Assembly (NCBI RefSeq): GCF_003852515.1
Contig: NZ_QAJK01000065.1
Location: 1 to 64,000 of the forward strand
Reading direction: 5' to 3'
DNA length: 64,000 bases
Source: Variovorax sp. KBW07
Lineage (GTDB): Bacteria > Pseudomonadota > Gammaproteobacteria > Burkholderiales > Burkholderiaceae_C
Shown: positions 19,967 to 28,940 of the stretch, piece by piece
Layout of the letters: each line of letters opens with the position of its first letter
How positions within the stretch are numbered: position 1 is the first letter of the stretch
Notes under the pieces: model-generated
Told to the model about the DNA's origin: nothing
Database searches by the model: none
The model's input: only the letters and a program-made list of their open reading frames with translations
Translations under genes and position numbers: made by a program

Positions 19967-20980
19967 ATGAGCATCGAACGCGAGACACAAGAGACCACCG
20001 CAACCGGCAAGCCGCAGGGCCACAACCGCCGGCGCATCGTCCAGGGCTTGGGCCTGGCCGCATTGCCGCTGCCGTGGTCGGCCTTCGCCAACAACGACTA
20101 CCCGAGCAAGCCCATCGAGATCATCGTTCCTGCATCGGCGGGTGGCGGCACCGACGCTTTGGCGCGCGTCTTTGCCGAAGTGGCGAAGAAGCACCTGCCC
20201 CAGCCCTTCATCGTGAACAACAAGCCCGGGGCCAGCGGCGTCATCGGCATGAGCGACGTGCTCAACGGCCGCTCGGACGGCTACAAGGTCTGCATGGTGA
20301 TCGCCGAAGTCACCACCTTGCCGAACCTGGGACTTGCAAAGTTCGACTACACGAACTTCCAGCCCGTGGCCCGGCTCAACGCCGACCCCGCCGCCATCAC
20401 CGTGCGTGCCGATGCACCATGGAACACGCTCGAGGAATTTCTTGAAGCAGCGAAGGCCAAGGCCGGCGAGATGAAGATCGGCAACGCCGGCAGCGGTTCG
20501 GTCTACCACCTCTCGGCCATCGGGCTCGAAGAGAAGACGGGCATCAAGTTCAACCATGTCCCGTACTCGGGCGCGGCACCCGCCGTCGTGGCATTGCTGG
20601 GTGGACACATCGACGCGCTGGACGTGAGCCCGGCCGAAGTCGGCCCGCACGTGCTGGGCGGCAAGCTCAAGATGCTCGGCATCATGGCCGACCAGCGCAT
20701 CCCGGCCTTCGGCAACGTGCCCACGTTCAAGGAGCGCAAGATCGACCTGGCACTGGGAACCTGGCGCGGCCTGGCGGTGCACAAGGCAACGCCGCCCGCC
20801 GTGGTGGAAGTGTTGCGCCAGGTGGCGCGCAAGACGGCCGACGACCCGGCGCTGCGCCAGGGCCTGGACAAGCTCAACCTCGGCTTCGCCTACATGGACG
20901 CACCGGAGTTCGCGCAGGCAATGCAGCGCGACCACGAGTACTTCGGCAAGCTCATCCGGACCACGGGCATCAAGATCTAG
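19967..20980 (+). CDS. Bug/TctC-family solute-binding protein
   Basis: A 337-residue periplasmic receptor of the tripartite tricarboxylate transporter type (YPSKPIEIIVPASAGGGTD near the mature N-terminus, GASGVIGMSDVLNG). The signal region has RRRIVQGLGLAALPLPWSAFA, a Tat-like look although the twin arginine is not followed by a perfect motif. The ATG at 19967 is chosen because GGAG lies 6 bases upstream; an ATG at 19952 lacks such a site. No TctA/TctB membrane genes are present, as is usual for the expanded Bug families of Burkholderiales. It likely binds an organic acid related to the preceding genes. Confidence 0.88.
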   Translation: MSIERETQETTATGKPQGHNRRRIVQGLGLAALPLPWSAFANNDYPSKPIEIIVPASAGGGTDALARVFAEVAKKHLPQPFIVNNKPGASGVIGMSDVLNGRSDGYKVCMVIAEVTTLPNLGLAKFDYTNFQPVARLNADPAAITVRADAPWNTLEEFLEAAKAKAGEMKIGNAGSGSVYHLSAIGLEEKTGIKFNHVPYSGAAPAVVALLGGHIDALDVSPAEVGPHVLGGKLKMLGIMADQRIPAFGNVPTFKERKIDLALGTWRGLAVHKATPPAVVEVLRQVARKTADDPALRQGLDKLNLGFAYMDAPEFAQAMQRDHEYFGKLIRTTGIKI

Positions 20981-20999
20981 AAACGAGAAAGGCGCGGGC

Positions 21000-22286
21000 T
21001 CAGACGATCCCGGACACGTCCACGATGTACATCTGCCGCTGCGACTCGTGCACCGAGTCGATGCAGACCTGCTGGCCGTCGCGGCGCCAGCGCGGGTGCA
21101 GGTCGCAGCGGTTCTCCTTGCCCAGGTCGGGCGTGGCGTAGAAGCTGCCCAGGTCGTGGCGCCGGCCGGTTTCCATGTCGAACAGGAACAGCACGCGCTC
21201 GTGCGTGCGGGCATCGGGGTAGGTGTCGCTCAGCAGCCAGCGCTTGTTCACCGGCGAGAAGGTCATGTGGCCGTTTTCAACGAGCACGCCTTCGCCCACC
21301 ACCCTCACCTCCCCGCCTTCACTGTCGTGGTACAGGTGGTAGTGGATCTTTCCGGCGTGCGGGCTCCAGACGATGATGTGCGCGTCGTCCTGCCACAGCG
21401 GATGCGAGATCTGGTATTCGGACTTCTCGTAGTCGAAGGTGCCCACAGCCGCGGGGTCGAAGTCGTCCGCGAGCTGCGGCAGCGGATGGTCGGAGCATTC
21501 CAGCAGGCGCAGGTCGGAACCATCGGGGTTCATGGTGATGAGCCGGTGCAGGAAGCAGGTCTCGTCTTCGACTCGCTCCGTCCAGCGATGCAAAAACAGC
21601 ACGCGCGAAGACGACGGGTTGATCTCGATGTGGCTCACCCAATGGATTGCCTTGTCCATCGACGCGCGCGGATGAAACTGGCGAAGGTCGTGGTAGCTCA
21701 CGAGCAGGCGCGTGGCGCCGGTGCCCAGGTCGGTCGCGTGAATGCCGTCTTCGGCCGGCGCCAGCGGAAGGTCGAAGGGCGCGCCGGCCTCGCTGTAGCC
21801 GATGGTCTGGTGCGTGACGTACAGGCGCCGGTAGTCCACGCTCAATGCGTAGCGGCTGTTCGGCGCGACCACGTAGACCGGCATCGGCAGCACGCGTTTC
21901 GCGCCGGTGTCGACATCGAGAATCGTGGCCCCGAAGCCGGGGTAGAACGCATCGGCATCGCCCGTGCGGCTGTTGAAAATCAACTGGCGGCCCGGTGCGC
22001 CGTCGAGCCATTGCAGCTGGCTGCCCATCTGCCAGTTCCAGGCCGTGGTGTCGTCCACCGCATGAAAGCGGTCGTTGTCATGCAGGTCGAAATAGCCGAT
22101 GCGGGCGGTGGCGTCGGGCACCAGTTCCGCGTCCATCCACGGCACCTGCTGCGCCAGCATGTAGCGGCCGCTGCGGTCCCAAGCGCTCTTGTTGTAGTAG
22201 CCGAAGAAATGGTGCTGCCGTGCATCGCCCGGCCCCACGCGACGGCAAGGGGCGAGCGCGGACTTGTCGAGAATTTCGTTGGTCAT
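21000..22286 (-). CDS. TolB-like / oligogalacturonate-lyase-like beta-propeller protein
   Basis: A 428-residue protein of repeated blade-like units, ending with the typical HPRWRRDGQQVCIDSVHESQ and MYIVDVSG. This pattern is shared by TolB/WD40-like propellers and by oligogalacturonate lyase-like proteins. No signal peptide is visible. It starts 7 bases after the stop of the Bug gene upstream, so the two are one transcript. A link to pectin-derived or related sugar acids would fit the region, but the lyase active site cannot be confirmed by eye. The gene converges on the plus-strand Bug gene with 19 bases between. Confidence 0.7.
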   Translation of the reverse strand: MTNEILDKSALAPCRRVGPGDARQHHFFGYYNKSAWDRSGRYMLAQQVPWMDAELVPDATARIGYFDLHDNDRFHAVDDTTAWNWQMGSQLQWLDGAPGRQLIFNSRTGDADAFYPGFGATILDVDTGAKRVLPMPVYVVAPNSRYALSVDYRRLYVTHQTIGYSEAGAPFDLPLAPAEDGIHATDLGTGATRLLVSYHDLRQFHPRASMDKAIHWVSHIEINPSSSRVLFLHRWTERVEDETCFLHRLITMNPDGSDLRLLECSDHPLPQLADDFDPAAVGTFDYEKSEYQISHPLWQDDAHIIVWSPHAGKIHYHLYHDSEGGEVRVVGEGVLVENGHMTFSPVNKRWLLSDTYPDARTHERVLFLFDMETGRRHDLGSFYATPDLGKENRCDLHPRWRRDGQQVCIDSVHESQRQMYIVDVSGIV

Positions 22287-22293
22287 CGACTGG

Positions 22294-23307
22294 TTACTCC
22301 GCGACGATGCGGCCTTGCTGGATCACCTTGTCCCAGCGCACCTTCTCGGCGGCGATGAACTTGCTTGCGACATCGCGCGTGTTCGCCACCGGCGTCATGC
22401 CCTGGTCCGACAGCCCCTGGCGAAATTCCTGTGCCGAGACGATCTTGCGGATGTCCGCATTGAGCTTGTCGGCAATGGCGTCGGGCACCTTGGCGCTCAC
22501 CGCCACGGTGGTCCACGAGGTGGCCTCGAACGCGGGGAAGCCGGCCTCGATGGCGGTCGGCACATCGGGCAACGCCGGCAGGCGGGCCTTGCCCGTCACG
22601 GCCAGGGCCTTGAGCTTGCCGCCGCGAATATGGGCCAGCGTGGTCGGCGGGTTTTCGAACATCAGCTGGATCTGCCCCGCGAGCAGGTCGTTCAGCGCGG
22701 CGGTGCTGCCCTTGTAGGGCACGTGCGTGATGGGTGCATCAGACGTGAGCTTGAACAGCTCGCCGATCATGTGCACCGACGAGCCCACGCCGGCGGAGCC
22801 GAAGTTGATGGTGTTCGGTTCCTTGCGCGCCAGCGCCACCAGCTGCTTCAGGTCGTTGGCGGGCAGCGCGGGGTTGGCCACCACCACGTGCGGCATCTCG
22901 GCCAGCACCGTGATCACTTTCAGGTCGGTCGCGGGGTCGTAGGTCAGCTTCTTGAACACGCCGTAGGTCGCGTGCAGCCCGATCGAGCCGAGCAGCAGCG
23001 TGTAGCCGTCGGCCGGCGCATCGGCCACGTACTTGCCGCCGATGTGGCCGCCGGCGCCGGGGCGGTTTTCAACCACCACGGCCTGCTTGTAGAGCTTGCC
23101 CAGGCGGTCGGCGAGCATGCGCGCCTGCACGTCGGAGCTGCCGCCTGCGGTGAAGGGAACCACGAGGCGGATCATCCGGTTGGGGTAGGCCTTCCCCTCC
23201 GATGTCTCCGATGCCTGCGATGCCTGTGACACCGAGGCGAAGCCCAGGCCCACGGCCATTCCGAGAATGCCGAGGCCGACTGCCCTGCGTGGCCATTGCT
23301 GTTTCAT
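22294..23307 (-). CDS. Bug/TctC-family solute-binding protein
   Basis: A 337-residue periplasmic binding protein. The signal sequence contains AVGLGILGMAVGLGFASVSQ; the mature part starts near YPNRMIRLVVPFTAGGSSDV and has the ligand-loop pattern NRPGAGGHIGGKYVA. The ATG at 23307 is preceded by AAGGAAG, so a longer frame from 23334 is not used. It is co-transcribed with the propeller gene and divergent from a LysR gene, suggesting that this binding protein and the propeller are induced together by a compound sensed by the LysR protein. Confidence 0.88.
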   Translation of the reverse strand: MKQQWPRRAVGLGILGMAVGLGFASVSQASQASETSEGKAYPNRMIRLVVPFTAGGSSDVQARMLADRLGKLYKQAVVVENRPGAGGHIGGKYVADAPADGYTLLLGSIGLHATYGVFKKLTYDPATDLKVITVLAEMPHVVVANPALPANDLKQLVALARKEPNTINFGSAGVGSSVHMIGELFKLTSDAPITHVPYKGSTAALNDLLAGQIQLMFENPPTTLAHIRGGKLKALAVTGKARLPALPDVPTAIEAGFPAFEATSWTTVAVSAKVPDAIADKLNADIRKIVSAQEFRQGLSDQGMTPVANTRDVASKFIAAEKVRWDKVIQQGRIVAE

Positions 23308-23422
23308 GCGTCTTCCTTGCTGCGCGCACCCCAAGGTGCGATGTGGATGGTGAAAAAGAAGGGAGGTATCGGCGCAGTTTAGAAACGCGGCATCATTCTG
23401 GAAAATTCAATTTCTTCGCCGG

Positions 23423-23442
23423 GGTATGCAGAATTGGTATGC
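23423..23442. promoter_or_regulatory. Direct repeat in the Bug-LysR divergent intergenic region
   Basis: The 7-base word GGTATGC occurs twice, at 23423-23429 and 23436-23442, in the 209-base gap between the divergent Bug and LysR genes. The surrounding bases are richer in A/T than the coding DNA. It may be part of a regulator site, but no clear T-N11-A LysR box pair was proven. Confidence 0.25.
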
Positions 23443-23516
23443 CCTTGTGAACACGCCCGAGCACGCCCCAAGACACCCGAACACGCACCCGGCGTGCAAT
23501 TGCAGGAGACCACCGA

Positions 23517-24485
23517 ATGTCGCGACCATTGAACTTCCGCCAGATCGAGGCCTTTCGCGCGGTCATGCAGACCGGCACCACCACGGCCGCGGCGGCCATG
23601 CTGCACACCACGCAGCCTTCGGTGAGCCGCCTGCTGGCGCAGATCCAGAATGCCACCCAGCTCAAGCTGTTCGACATCCACAAGGGGCGGCTTCGGCCCA
23701 CCCACGAGGCACGGCAGTTGTTCGACACGGTGCAGCGCCACTTTCTCGGGCTGGACCGCATCGAGCAAAGCGTGGCCGTCATGCGCAAATCGGGAACGGG
23801 CTCGCTGCGCGTCGGCTGCACGCCGGCGCTCGGGCTCAGTGTCATGCCCAAGGTGGTTCATGCGTTCTCGCTGCTGCACCCCGAGGTGCACGTCAACCTG
23901 CAGACCGTCAGCGCGCACCCGCTGCGCGAGGGGCTGCTCTACGGGCTGTACGACGTGGCGCTGACCACCTCGGTCATCAACGACCCGCAGATCGAAGCCG
24001 TGTCGCTGCACCGCGCCAATGCGGTGTGCGTGGTGCATCCCGCGCATCCGCTGGCGGGCCGCGCCGGCCTGCACGTGCGCGACCTGAAAGACCAGGTGCT
24101 GCTCACCCTGAATGCCGACGACGAAATCCACCAGCAGTTCCTGGGCACGCTGCAGCAGCACCGCATAGAGGCCGCCGCGACGGTCGAGACGACCTACTCC
24201 GTCACCATCTGCATGATGGCCGCGCAGGGCACGGGCATCGGCATCGTCAACCCCTATGTCGCCTCGGTGTTCGCGCGCGACCTGAAGGTTCTTCCCTTGC
24301 TGCCGCGTTGCCCGGTCGAGGTTTCCATGGCCTTTTCTCCGCAGTCGGCGCCCTCCGCCATTGCCGAAGAATTCGCCAGGCTGCTCAAGGTGTACTTCCA
24401 CGAGTTCCCGCGCCCGGCTGTGCAGAAGGCGCAGCCTGCACAGAAGACGCAAATGACGCAGAGGGCATCACGCCTCAAGGATTGA
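23517..24485 (+). CDS. LysR-family transcriptional regulator
   Basis: A 322-residue regulator. The N-terminal helix-turn-helix reads FRQIEAFRAVMQTGTTTAAA and TTQPSVSRLLAQIQ; an effector domain follows from about residue 90 (GSLRVGCTPALGLSVMPKVV). The C-terminal tail is an odd Gln/Ala/Lys-rich extension (VQKAQPAQKTQMTQRA) beyond the usual length of about 300. GGAG stands 9 bases before the ATG. Divergence from the Bug-propeller pair makes these its probable targets. Its 3' end overlaps the convergent chaA gene by 11 bases. Confidence 0.9.
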   Translation: MSRPLNFRQIEAFRAVMQTGTTTAAAAMLHTTQPSVSRLLAQIQNATQLKLFDIHKGRLRPTHEARQLFDTVQRHFLGLDRIEQSVAVMRKSGTGSLRVGCTPALGLSVMPKVVHAFSLLHPEVHVNLQTVSAHPLREGLLYGLYDVALTTSVINDPQIEAVSLHRANAVCVVHPAHPLAGRAGLHVRDLKDQVLLTLNADDEIHQQFLGTLQQHRIEAAATVETTYSVTICMMAAQGTGIGIVNPYVASVFARDLKVLPLLPRCPVEVSMAFSPQSAPSAIAEEFARLLKVYFHEFPRPAVQKAQPAQKTQMTQRASRLKD

Positions 24486-25635
24486 AGAGCAGCAGCCCGT
24501 AGATGGCGAACAGCACCATGTGCATCAGCCCCTGCAGCGCCGACGTCCGCTGGCCGTTGAAGGTCAGCATGCTCAGCGCCGCCGTCACGATGAACAGCAC
24601 CGTCTCGATGACCGAGATGCCCATCGTCACCTGCTTGCCCGTGACCAGCCCGATCACCAGCACCGCCGGCACCGTCAGCCCCACGGTCGACACGAAGGCC
24701 CCCAGGCAGAGGTTGATGGCCCGCTGCATCTCGTTGTTGAGCGCGGCCTTCACGGCCGTGATCGACTCCGGCGTAAAGACGATGATCGCGATCAGCACGC
24801 CGCCCAGCGCCACCGGCGCGCCCGTGGTGGCGACGCCGTAGTCGATCACGATGGCCAGGTAGTGCGCCAGCAGCACGATGGGAAGAATCATCGCCAGCAG
24901 CACGCCGGAGCGGACCCACAGGGCGCGCTTTCCGCCGGCGTCGTGCGGGGCCGGTGCTGCGGCGGCGCTCTCTTTTTTCGATTCCGCGAACGGCACCGCC
25001 AGCATGCCCGGCCGGGGCTGCACGAACAGCCGGCGGTGGCCGCCCATCTGCATCGCGAGGAACACGCCGTACAGCACCGCCGTCAGCGCGGCCACGGCGA
25101 GCGCCTGGCTGAAGCTGAACTCACCGGCGCCCGACGTATAGTTGGGCAGCACCAGCGCCGTGCCCGTCAGCAGCACGATCATCGACAGGTAGGCGGCCGT
25201 GCCCTGCACGTTGAACTCCTGCTCGCCATGGCGCAGGCCGCCCGCCAGCAGGCAGACACCCATCACCAGGTTCACGATGATCATCATCACCGCGAAGATC
25301 GAATCGCGCCCGATGGTCGGGAAGTCGCCCGGGCCCAGCAGCACCGAGGCGATCAGGATGACCTCGATCAGCACGATCGACAGCGTGAGGATCAGCGTGC
25401 CGTAGGGCTCGCCCAGTTGATGCGCCAGGTGGTCGGCTTCGCGCACCACGCCGAAGGATGCCGCGACGATGGTGCCGAACAGCAGCACGAAAACGCCCGC
25501 GGCGATGGCCGGGGTGAGCGGCGCGGCGAGCCATGCATCGCCGAAGAAGACGAAGAGCCCGACGATGGCCCATGACCAGATCAGCCGCGCCCAGGTCACG
25601 CGGGGAATGAGTTTCTGGTGAGATGCGGATTGCAT
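24475..25635 (-). CDS. chaA: ChaA-like Ca2+(Na+,K+)/H+ antiporter
   Basis: A 386-residue cation/proton exchanger of the CaCA superfamily with two repeats, each with the acidic helix that lines the ion path: FGVVREADHLAHQLGEPYG followed by VLIEVILIASVL, and later IIVFTPESITAVKAALNNEM. It is a full-length family member with 10-11 hydrophobic segments and a hydrophilic middle loop (ESKKESAAAAPAPHD). It would export Ca2+ or monovalent cations under alkaline or salt stress. The ribosome binding site AAAGGA, 9 bases before the ATG, lies in one arm of a long palindrome in the leader (25646-25740), which suggests translational control. Confidence 0.9.
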   Translation of the reverse strand: MQSASHQKLIPRVTWARLIWSWAIVGLFVFFGDAWLAAPLTPAIAAGVFVLLFGTIVAASFGVVREADHLAHQLGEPYGTLILTLSIVLIEVILIASVLLGPGDFPTIGRDSIFAVMMIIVNLVMGVCLLAGGLRHGEQEFNVQGTAAYLSMIVLLTGTALVLPNYTSGAGEFSFSQALAVAALTAVLYGVFLAMQMGGHRRLFVQPRPGMLAVPFAESKKESAAAAPAPHDAGGKRALWVRSGVLLAMILPIVLLAHYLAIVIDYGVATTGAPVALGGVLIAIIVFTPESITAVKAALNNEMQRAINLCLGAFVSTVGLTVPAVLVIGLVTGKQVTMGISVIETVLFIVTAALSMLTFNGQRTSALQGLMHMVLFAIYGLLLFNP

Positions 25636-25645
25636 GGTGAGAGGT

Positions 25646-25740
25646 CCTTTGCAGCGAGCGCCATGGCGTGCGCCATGAAGGGCCGTCCCTCGGATGTGTT
25701 GCAGTGCCGAGGCCGTCCTCGGTCAGTCCCGCTGCAAAGG
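25646..25740 (-). promoter_or_regulatory. Structured leader of chaA sequestering the ribosome binding site
   Basis: Directly upstream of the chaA ATG, an 11-bp perfect inverted repeat (25646-25656 with 25730-25740) closes a 95-base element. Inside, on the minus strand, are a hairpin CCTCGG / CCGAGG with a 13-base loop and a hairpin CATGGC / GCCATG with a 4-base loop, so a three-way junction is possible. The 3' closing arm contains the chaA Shine-Dalgarno AAAGG, which would be hidden when the stem forms. It lacks the GGGGAGUAG core of the yybP-ykoY manganese riboswitch. Class and ligand are unknown. Confidence 0.6.
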
Positions 25741-25936
25741 GCGCAGCGGTCGTTCAAATTTAGCACGGGTGGAACCGGAGCTGGAACGGTTGCCGGGAAG
25801 AAAAAAGCGTCCAGCTGAATACCCCGTTCTGGGGATTGACGCCATCTCCCGCGAAACGACACTAGGTCGCCCCATTCGAATCCCACGGCGCAACTCGCCA
25901 CGGTTCCGACGACCCGTTCGCGAACGCCCGCCCTTC

Positions 25937-26167
25937 TTGACTTCCAAACGCATTTCCGTAGAACTCCACGGCGGCTGGTCGTGCTCGTTCCATGTCCAGC
26001 AGACCGCCAGCGGAGACTATTCGGGCCTCGCGGAGATTGCCCTCGACGGCCTTCGCCTGGGGGAAGTGGTCATCATGCAGCAGCCGTCTCTGGAGGCCGC
26101 CATTGCGCGGGCCAGGTTGCGAAGCGGTCATTTCGTCAGTTCGCGAATGCCTGTAGCCGTCGCCTAG
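25937..26167 (+). CDS. Small hypothetical protein
   Basis: I do not recognise a family. The last 76 residues of this frame look protein-like: a beta-rich stretch (ISVELHGGWSCSFHVQQ, YSGLAEIALDGLRLGEVVIM), then a helix-like end (QPSLEAAIARARLRSGHFVS). The frame is open from 25694, but the earlier part overlaps the chaA leader and is rich in Arg and Pro, so a start near the TTG at 25937 is preferred although no clear ribosome binding site is present. It could be a small cytoplasmic regulator or not be translated at all. Confidence 0.4.
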   Translation: MTSKRISVELHGGWSCSFHVQQTASGDYSGLAEIALDGLRLGEVVIMQQPSLEAAIARARLRSGHFVSSRMPVAVA

Positions 26168-26228
26168 CCGCGCGAGTCGCGCGAAGCGCGAGGAGCCTGC
26201 CCTCCACGCACTGCGCGCCCTGCTCGCA

Positions 26229-28763
26229 CTACTCGCTCACGACCGCGCTGCTGTACCCCGCATCGGCCTTGATCTCCGCCTCCGAGAACGGCAGCCGCAG
26301 CCACTGCTTGGCACTGTAGGCGCGCGTGTAGTCGGCGTGGTGCGCCGAGGCCGGGTCGTCCGACAGCGAGTAGGTCAGGAAGGTATGGGCCTCCACGCCA
26401 TCGGCCGGGAAGCGCACGACCTGCATGTAGCTGTTGGCGACGACGGTGTCGGAGTCCATCGTGTAGCCGCCCTTGTCGAGCGGGTTGAGCGAGCAGGTCG
26501 TGGTGAAGTAGCCCGTGAAGTCGGCACAGCCGCCGAAGAGCGGGATCTTCTTTCCGTTGCGGGTCACGAACAGGTAGTCGCCGCGCGGCGCGTCCACCGC
26601 GTAGGGGCTCGCGTTGATGCGCATCAGCGCGGCGCCGAACACCTGGCGCAGTGCGTTGGTGGCGCTGCTCTTCAGGTCGCGCGGCGTGTTCAGCGGATCG
26701 GCGGCCGAGAACGGCACGGCATACAGGTCGTCCGGCGGCAGGTTCTCCACGCGGGTCCAGAACTCGTCCCACACGAGCGCACCGCGCGACTCCGTGTTAC
26801 CGGCGTTGTCCCACGTGCGCAGCGCGGCGCAGGCCGCGGTGCTGTCGACAGTGCCGGCCGGCGTGTCGCCCATGAAGAGGTCATGGTGGGCCGCCACGTT
26901 GATGGTGGGCACGGCGCAGACCAGGTCGAGTGCGCGCGTCTTGAAGCGCTCGGCGGTGTACGAGCGGCTGTTCAACACCATTTGCCGCACCGTGTCCGCG
27001 GTGGCCTTCTTGCCCGTGTAGCCATCGGTGCCGTCGATGCGCGCCTGCGCCATCAGCAAGCCCAGTCGGGCGCGGGTGGTAAAGCCGGCGTCCAGCGAAC
27101 CGTAGATGGGCGGAAAGCCGGTGAGCGGCTCTTTCAGGTTGGTGAGCCAGTAGCTGTTGTTCATGTTGGCCACGTAGTCGTCGCGCATCAGGCTGGGCAT
27201 GCGCGCCGCGCCGAGGGCGCCCTTCTGTGCCGAGTCGGCATCGGTCTGCCAGTCGCAGGCGCTGCGCGATCCATCGAAGACCGGCGCGGGCGCCAGCGAG
27301 GCCTGCAGTGCCATGCCGATGGGGCTGGTGCTCGTGCAGTTGGCAATCTGGTCCGCCGACACGTTGGGCACGGCGCCAATGTCGGCATACCAGGCCTTGG
27401 CGCTGCCACGACCCACGGCCACGGTGTTGACCCACGGAATGGCCGCTTCCTGGCGCTGGATGGCGGTGAACTCGTCGAGCGACTTCGCCTGGTTCCAGCG
27501 CAGCCAGTTGCGGAAGGTGCGGTAGTTGTCGGCGTTGATGTCGCGGATGGCGAAGGCGGTGGTCTGGTCCCACTGGTTGATGAGCGGACCGTATTCCGAC
27601 TTGTAGAGCGTGCGCGTCGCGGTGCCCATGCTGCCGTCGGCCTGCTTCAGCTTGACGGTGATCTCATGGGCCTGCATCTTCACCGCGCTGCCGTCGCGCA
27701 TGTAGCTGGTGGGGTTGCCCGCGGCGAGCTTCAGTTCGTACAGGCCGAAGCGCCTGGCGGTCGACACCGTGTGGGTCCACGCGATGTTGTCGTTGAAGCC
27801 GATCTGGATGACCGGCACGCCGAGGAAAGAAGCACCGCTCACATTGAGCTTGCCCGGAATGGTGAGCTGCGCCTGGTAGAAGCGGTCGGGCCCGCGCCAG
27901 TACCAGTGCGGGTTGCCGAACAGCAGCGGGCTCGCGTCCCCAGTGCCCTCGGTGCCGAAGCCGAGCATGTTGCTGCCCACGCCGCCCTTGCCGCCGACAT
28001 GCAGCTCGGGCACGCGGATGTCAAGCGCGGCAAGTTGCAAGGCCTGCTGCTGCTTCTTCTTGCTGTTGCTCCGTGCCGCGACCTTCGCGACCGGGGCCGG
28101 CGTGGGCGCTGTCGCACCGGCAATCTGCAGCAGGAAGTTGCCATAGCCCGCCACGAGATTGGCCGCATGCATGCGGCGGAAGATGTCGTCGGCAGTAATG
28201 GGTTGCACCCAGGCCTCGCTGCGGCACGCCGCATGTGCGCTGCCATTGGCCTTCACGTCGCGCACGTAGCGGTTGTAGCCTGCCGCGAAACCCTCGGCCA
28301 GTTTCTTCATGTCGTCGGATTGCGCGTCGGTCATCTTCTTCAGCACGTCGTCGGAGAGAACGTGCCGGTGGAAGAAGTCCGACTCGATGTTCTTGGGCTG
28401 CGAGATCGTGCCCGGGTAGGCCAGCGGCGTGTCGCCGCCGAGGTACTGCGAGCGCTCACCACGGTAGGTGAGGAACGAGTCGGCCATGGTGCACAGGTTG
28501 TCTTGCGCCTGTGCGTAGCCATAGCCGTAGCCAGCGCCGCCCCAGGTGTCGGCCTTGATGTGCGGCACGCCCATGGCGGTGCGGCGGATCTCTGCCTTGT
28601 AGTTGCCTTCGACTGGAGGGTTGACCGGATTGCCCGGGTTACCCGCAAAGGGCATGAACGCGAAACCATCGCCGCCACCTCCACCGCATGCGGTCAGGGT
28701 GGCTGCGGCGACGAGCGCGAGCAAAAAGAACGGCGTGCGGCCGCGACATGTTGTTTGTGTCAT
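26229..28763 (-). CDS. Penicillin acylase / AHL-acylase family Ntn hydrolase, lipoprotein
   Basis: An 844-residue precursor of the penicillin amidase family, which splits amides such as beta-lactam side chains or acyl-homoserine lactones. The N-terminus has a lipoprotein signal ending in LTAC, so the enzyme is likely tethered in the periplasm. The alpha part is followed by a Lys/Gln-rich spacer (SNSKKKQQQA) and the self-processing point GGVG-SNMLGFG, whose Ser would become the beta-chain N-terminal nucleophile. Later blocks (WTHTVSTARRFGLYEL, YVANMNNSYWLTNLKEPLTG) are typical of the beta chain. GGAG before the ATG at 28763 fixes the start. It stands alone between terminator-like repeats. Confidence 0.88.
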   Translation of the reverse strand: MTQTTCRGRTPFFLLALVAAATLTACGGGGGDGFAFMPFAGNPGNPVNPPVEGNYKAEIRRTAMGVPHIKADTWGGAGYGYGYAQAQDNLCTMADSFLTYRGERSQYLGGDTPLAYPGTISQPKNIESDFFHRHVLSDDVLKKMTDAQSDDMKKLAEGFAAGYNRYVRDVKANGSAHAACRSEAWVQPITADDIFRRMHAANLVAGYGNFLLQIAGATAPTPAPVAKVAARSNSKKKQQQALQLAALDIRVPELHVGGKGGVGSNMLGFGTEGTGDASPLLFGNPHWYWRGPDRFYQAQLTIPGKLNVSGASFLGVPVIQIGFNDNIAWTHTVSTARRFGLYELKLAAGNPTSYMRDGSAVKMQAHEITVKLKQADGSMGTATRTLYKSEYGPLINQWDQTTAFAIRDINADNYRTFRNWLRWNQAKSLDEFTAIQRQEAAIPWVNTVAVGRGSAKAWYADIGAVPNVSADQIANCTSTSPIGMALQASLAPAPVFDGSRSACDWQTDADSAQKGALGAARMPSLMRDDYVANMNNSYWLTNLKEPLTGFPPIYGSLDAGFTTRARLGLLMAQARIDGTDGYTGKKATADTVRQMVLNSRSYTAERFKTRALDLVCAVPTINVAAHHDLFMGDTPAGTVDSTAACAALRTWDNAGNTESRGALVWDEFWTRVENLPPDDLYAVPFSAADPLNTPRDLKSSATNALRQVFGAALMRINASPYAVDAPRGDYLFVTRNGKKIPLFGGCADFTGYFTTTCSLNPLDKGGYTMDSDTVVANSYMQVVRFPADGVEAHTFLTYSLSDDPASAHHADYTRAYSAKQWLRLPFSEAEIKADAGYSSAVVSE

Positions 28764-28868
28764 GGGGTCTCCAGTTGATGCTCTCTTCAAGGAGCGTCGC
28801 GGAGCTTAGGCACGGAGTTCTTCGGACTCTTGAACGAAGCCGCTGTGTTTTGTCTTCTTCAGCAAGCC

Positions 28869-28902
28869 TTCATCTTTTGGCTCTGGCAGCGGGAAAGATG
28901 AA
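28869..28902. terminator. Weak hairpin between the acylase and dgdA genes
   Basis: A 9-bp inverted repeat, TTCATCTTT at 28869-28877 and AAAGATGAA at 28894-28902, followed on the plus strand by a T-rich stretch. No plus-strand gene ends here, so its meaning is unclear; it may belong to the acylase leader. Confidence 0.3.
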
Positions 28903-28940
28903 GCTCCATGTTTTTCTCCAGCGTCCATGAAAACGAAGAA

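Noticed and set aside
25646-25740. yybP-ykoY manganese riboswitch
   Set aside because: Position and closing stem would fit, but the conserved GGGGAGUAG and its partner loop are not present, so only an unclassified element is claimed.
25694-25936. Longer form of the small hypothetical protein
   Set aside because: This part overlaps the palindromic chaA leader and is not protein-like; only the last 76 codons are kept.
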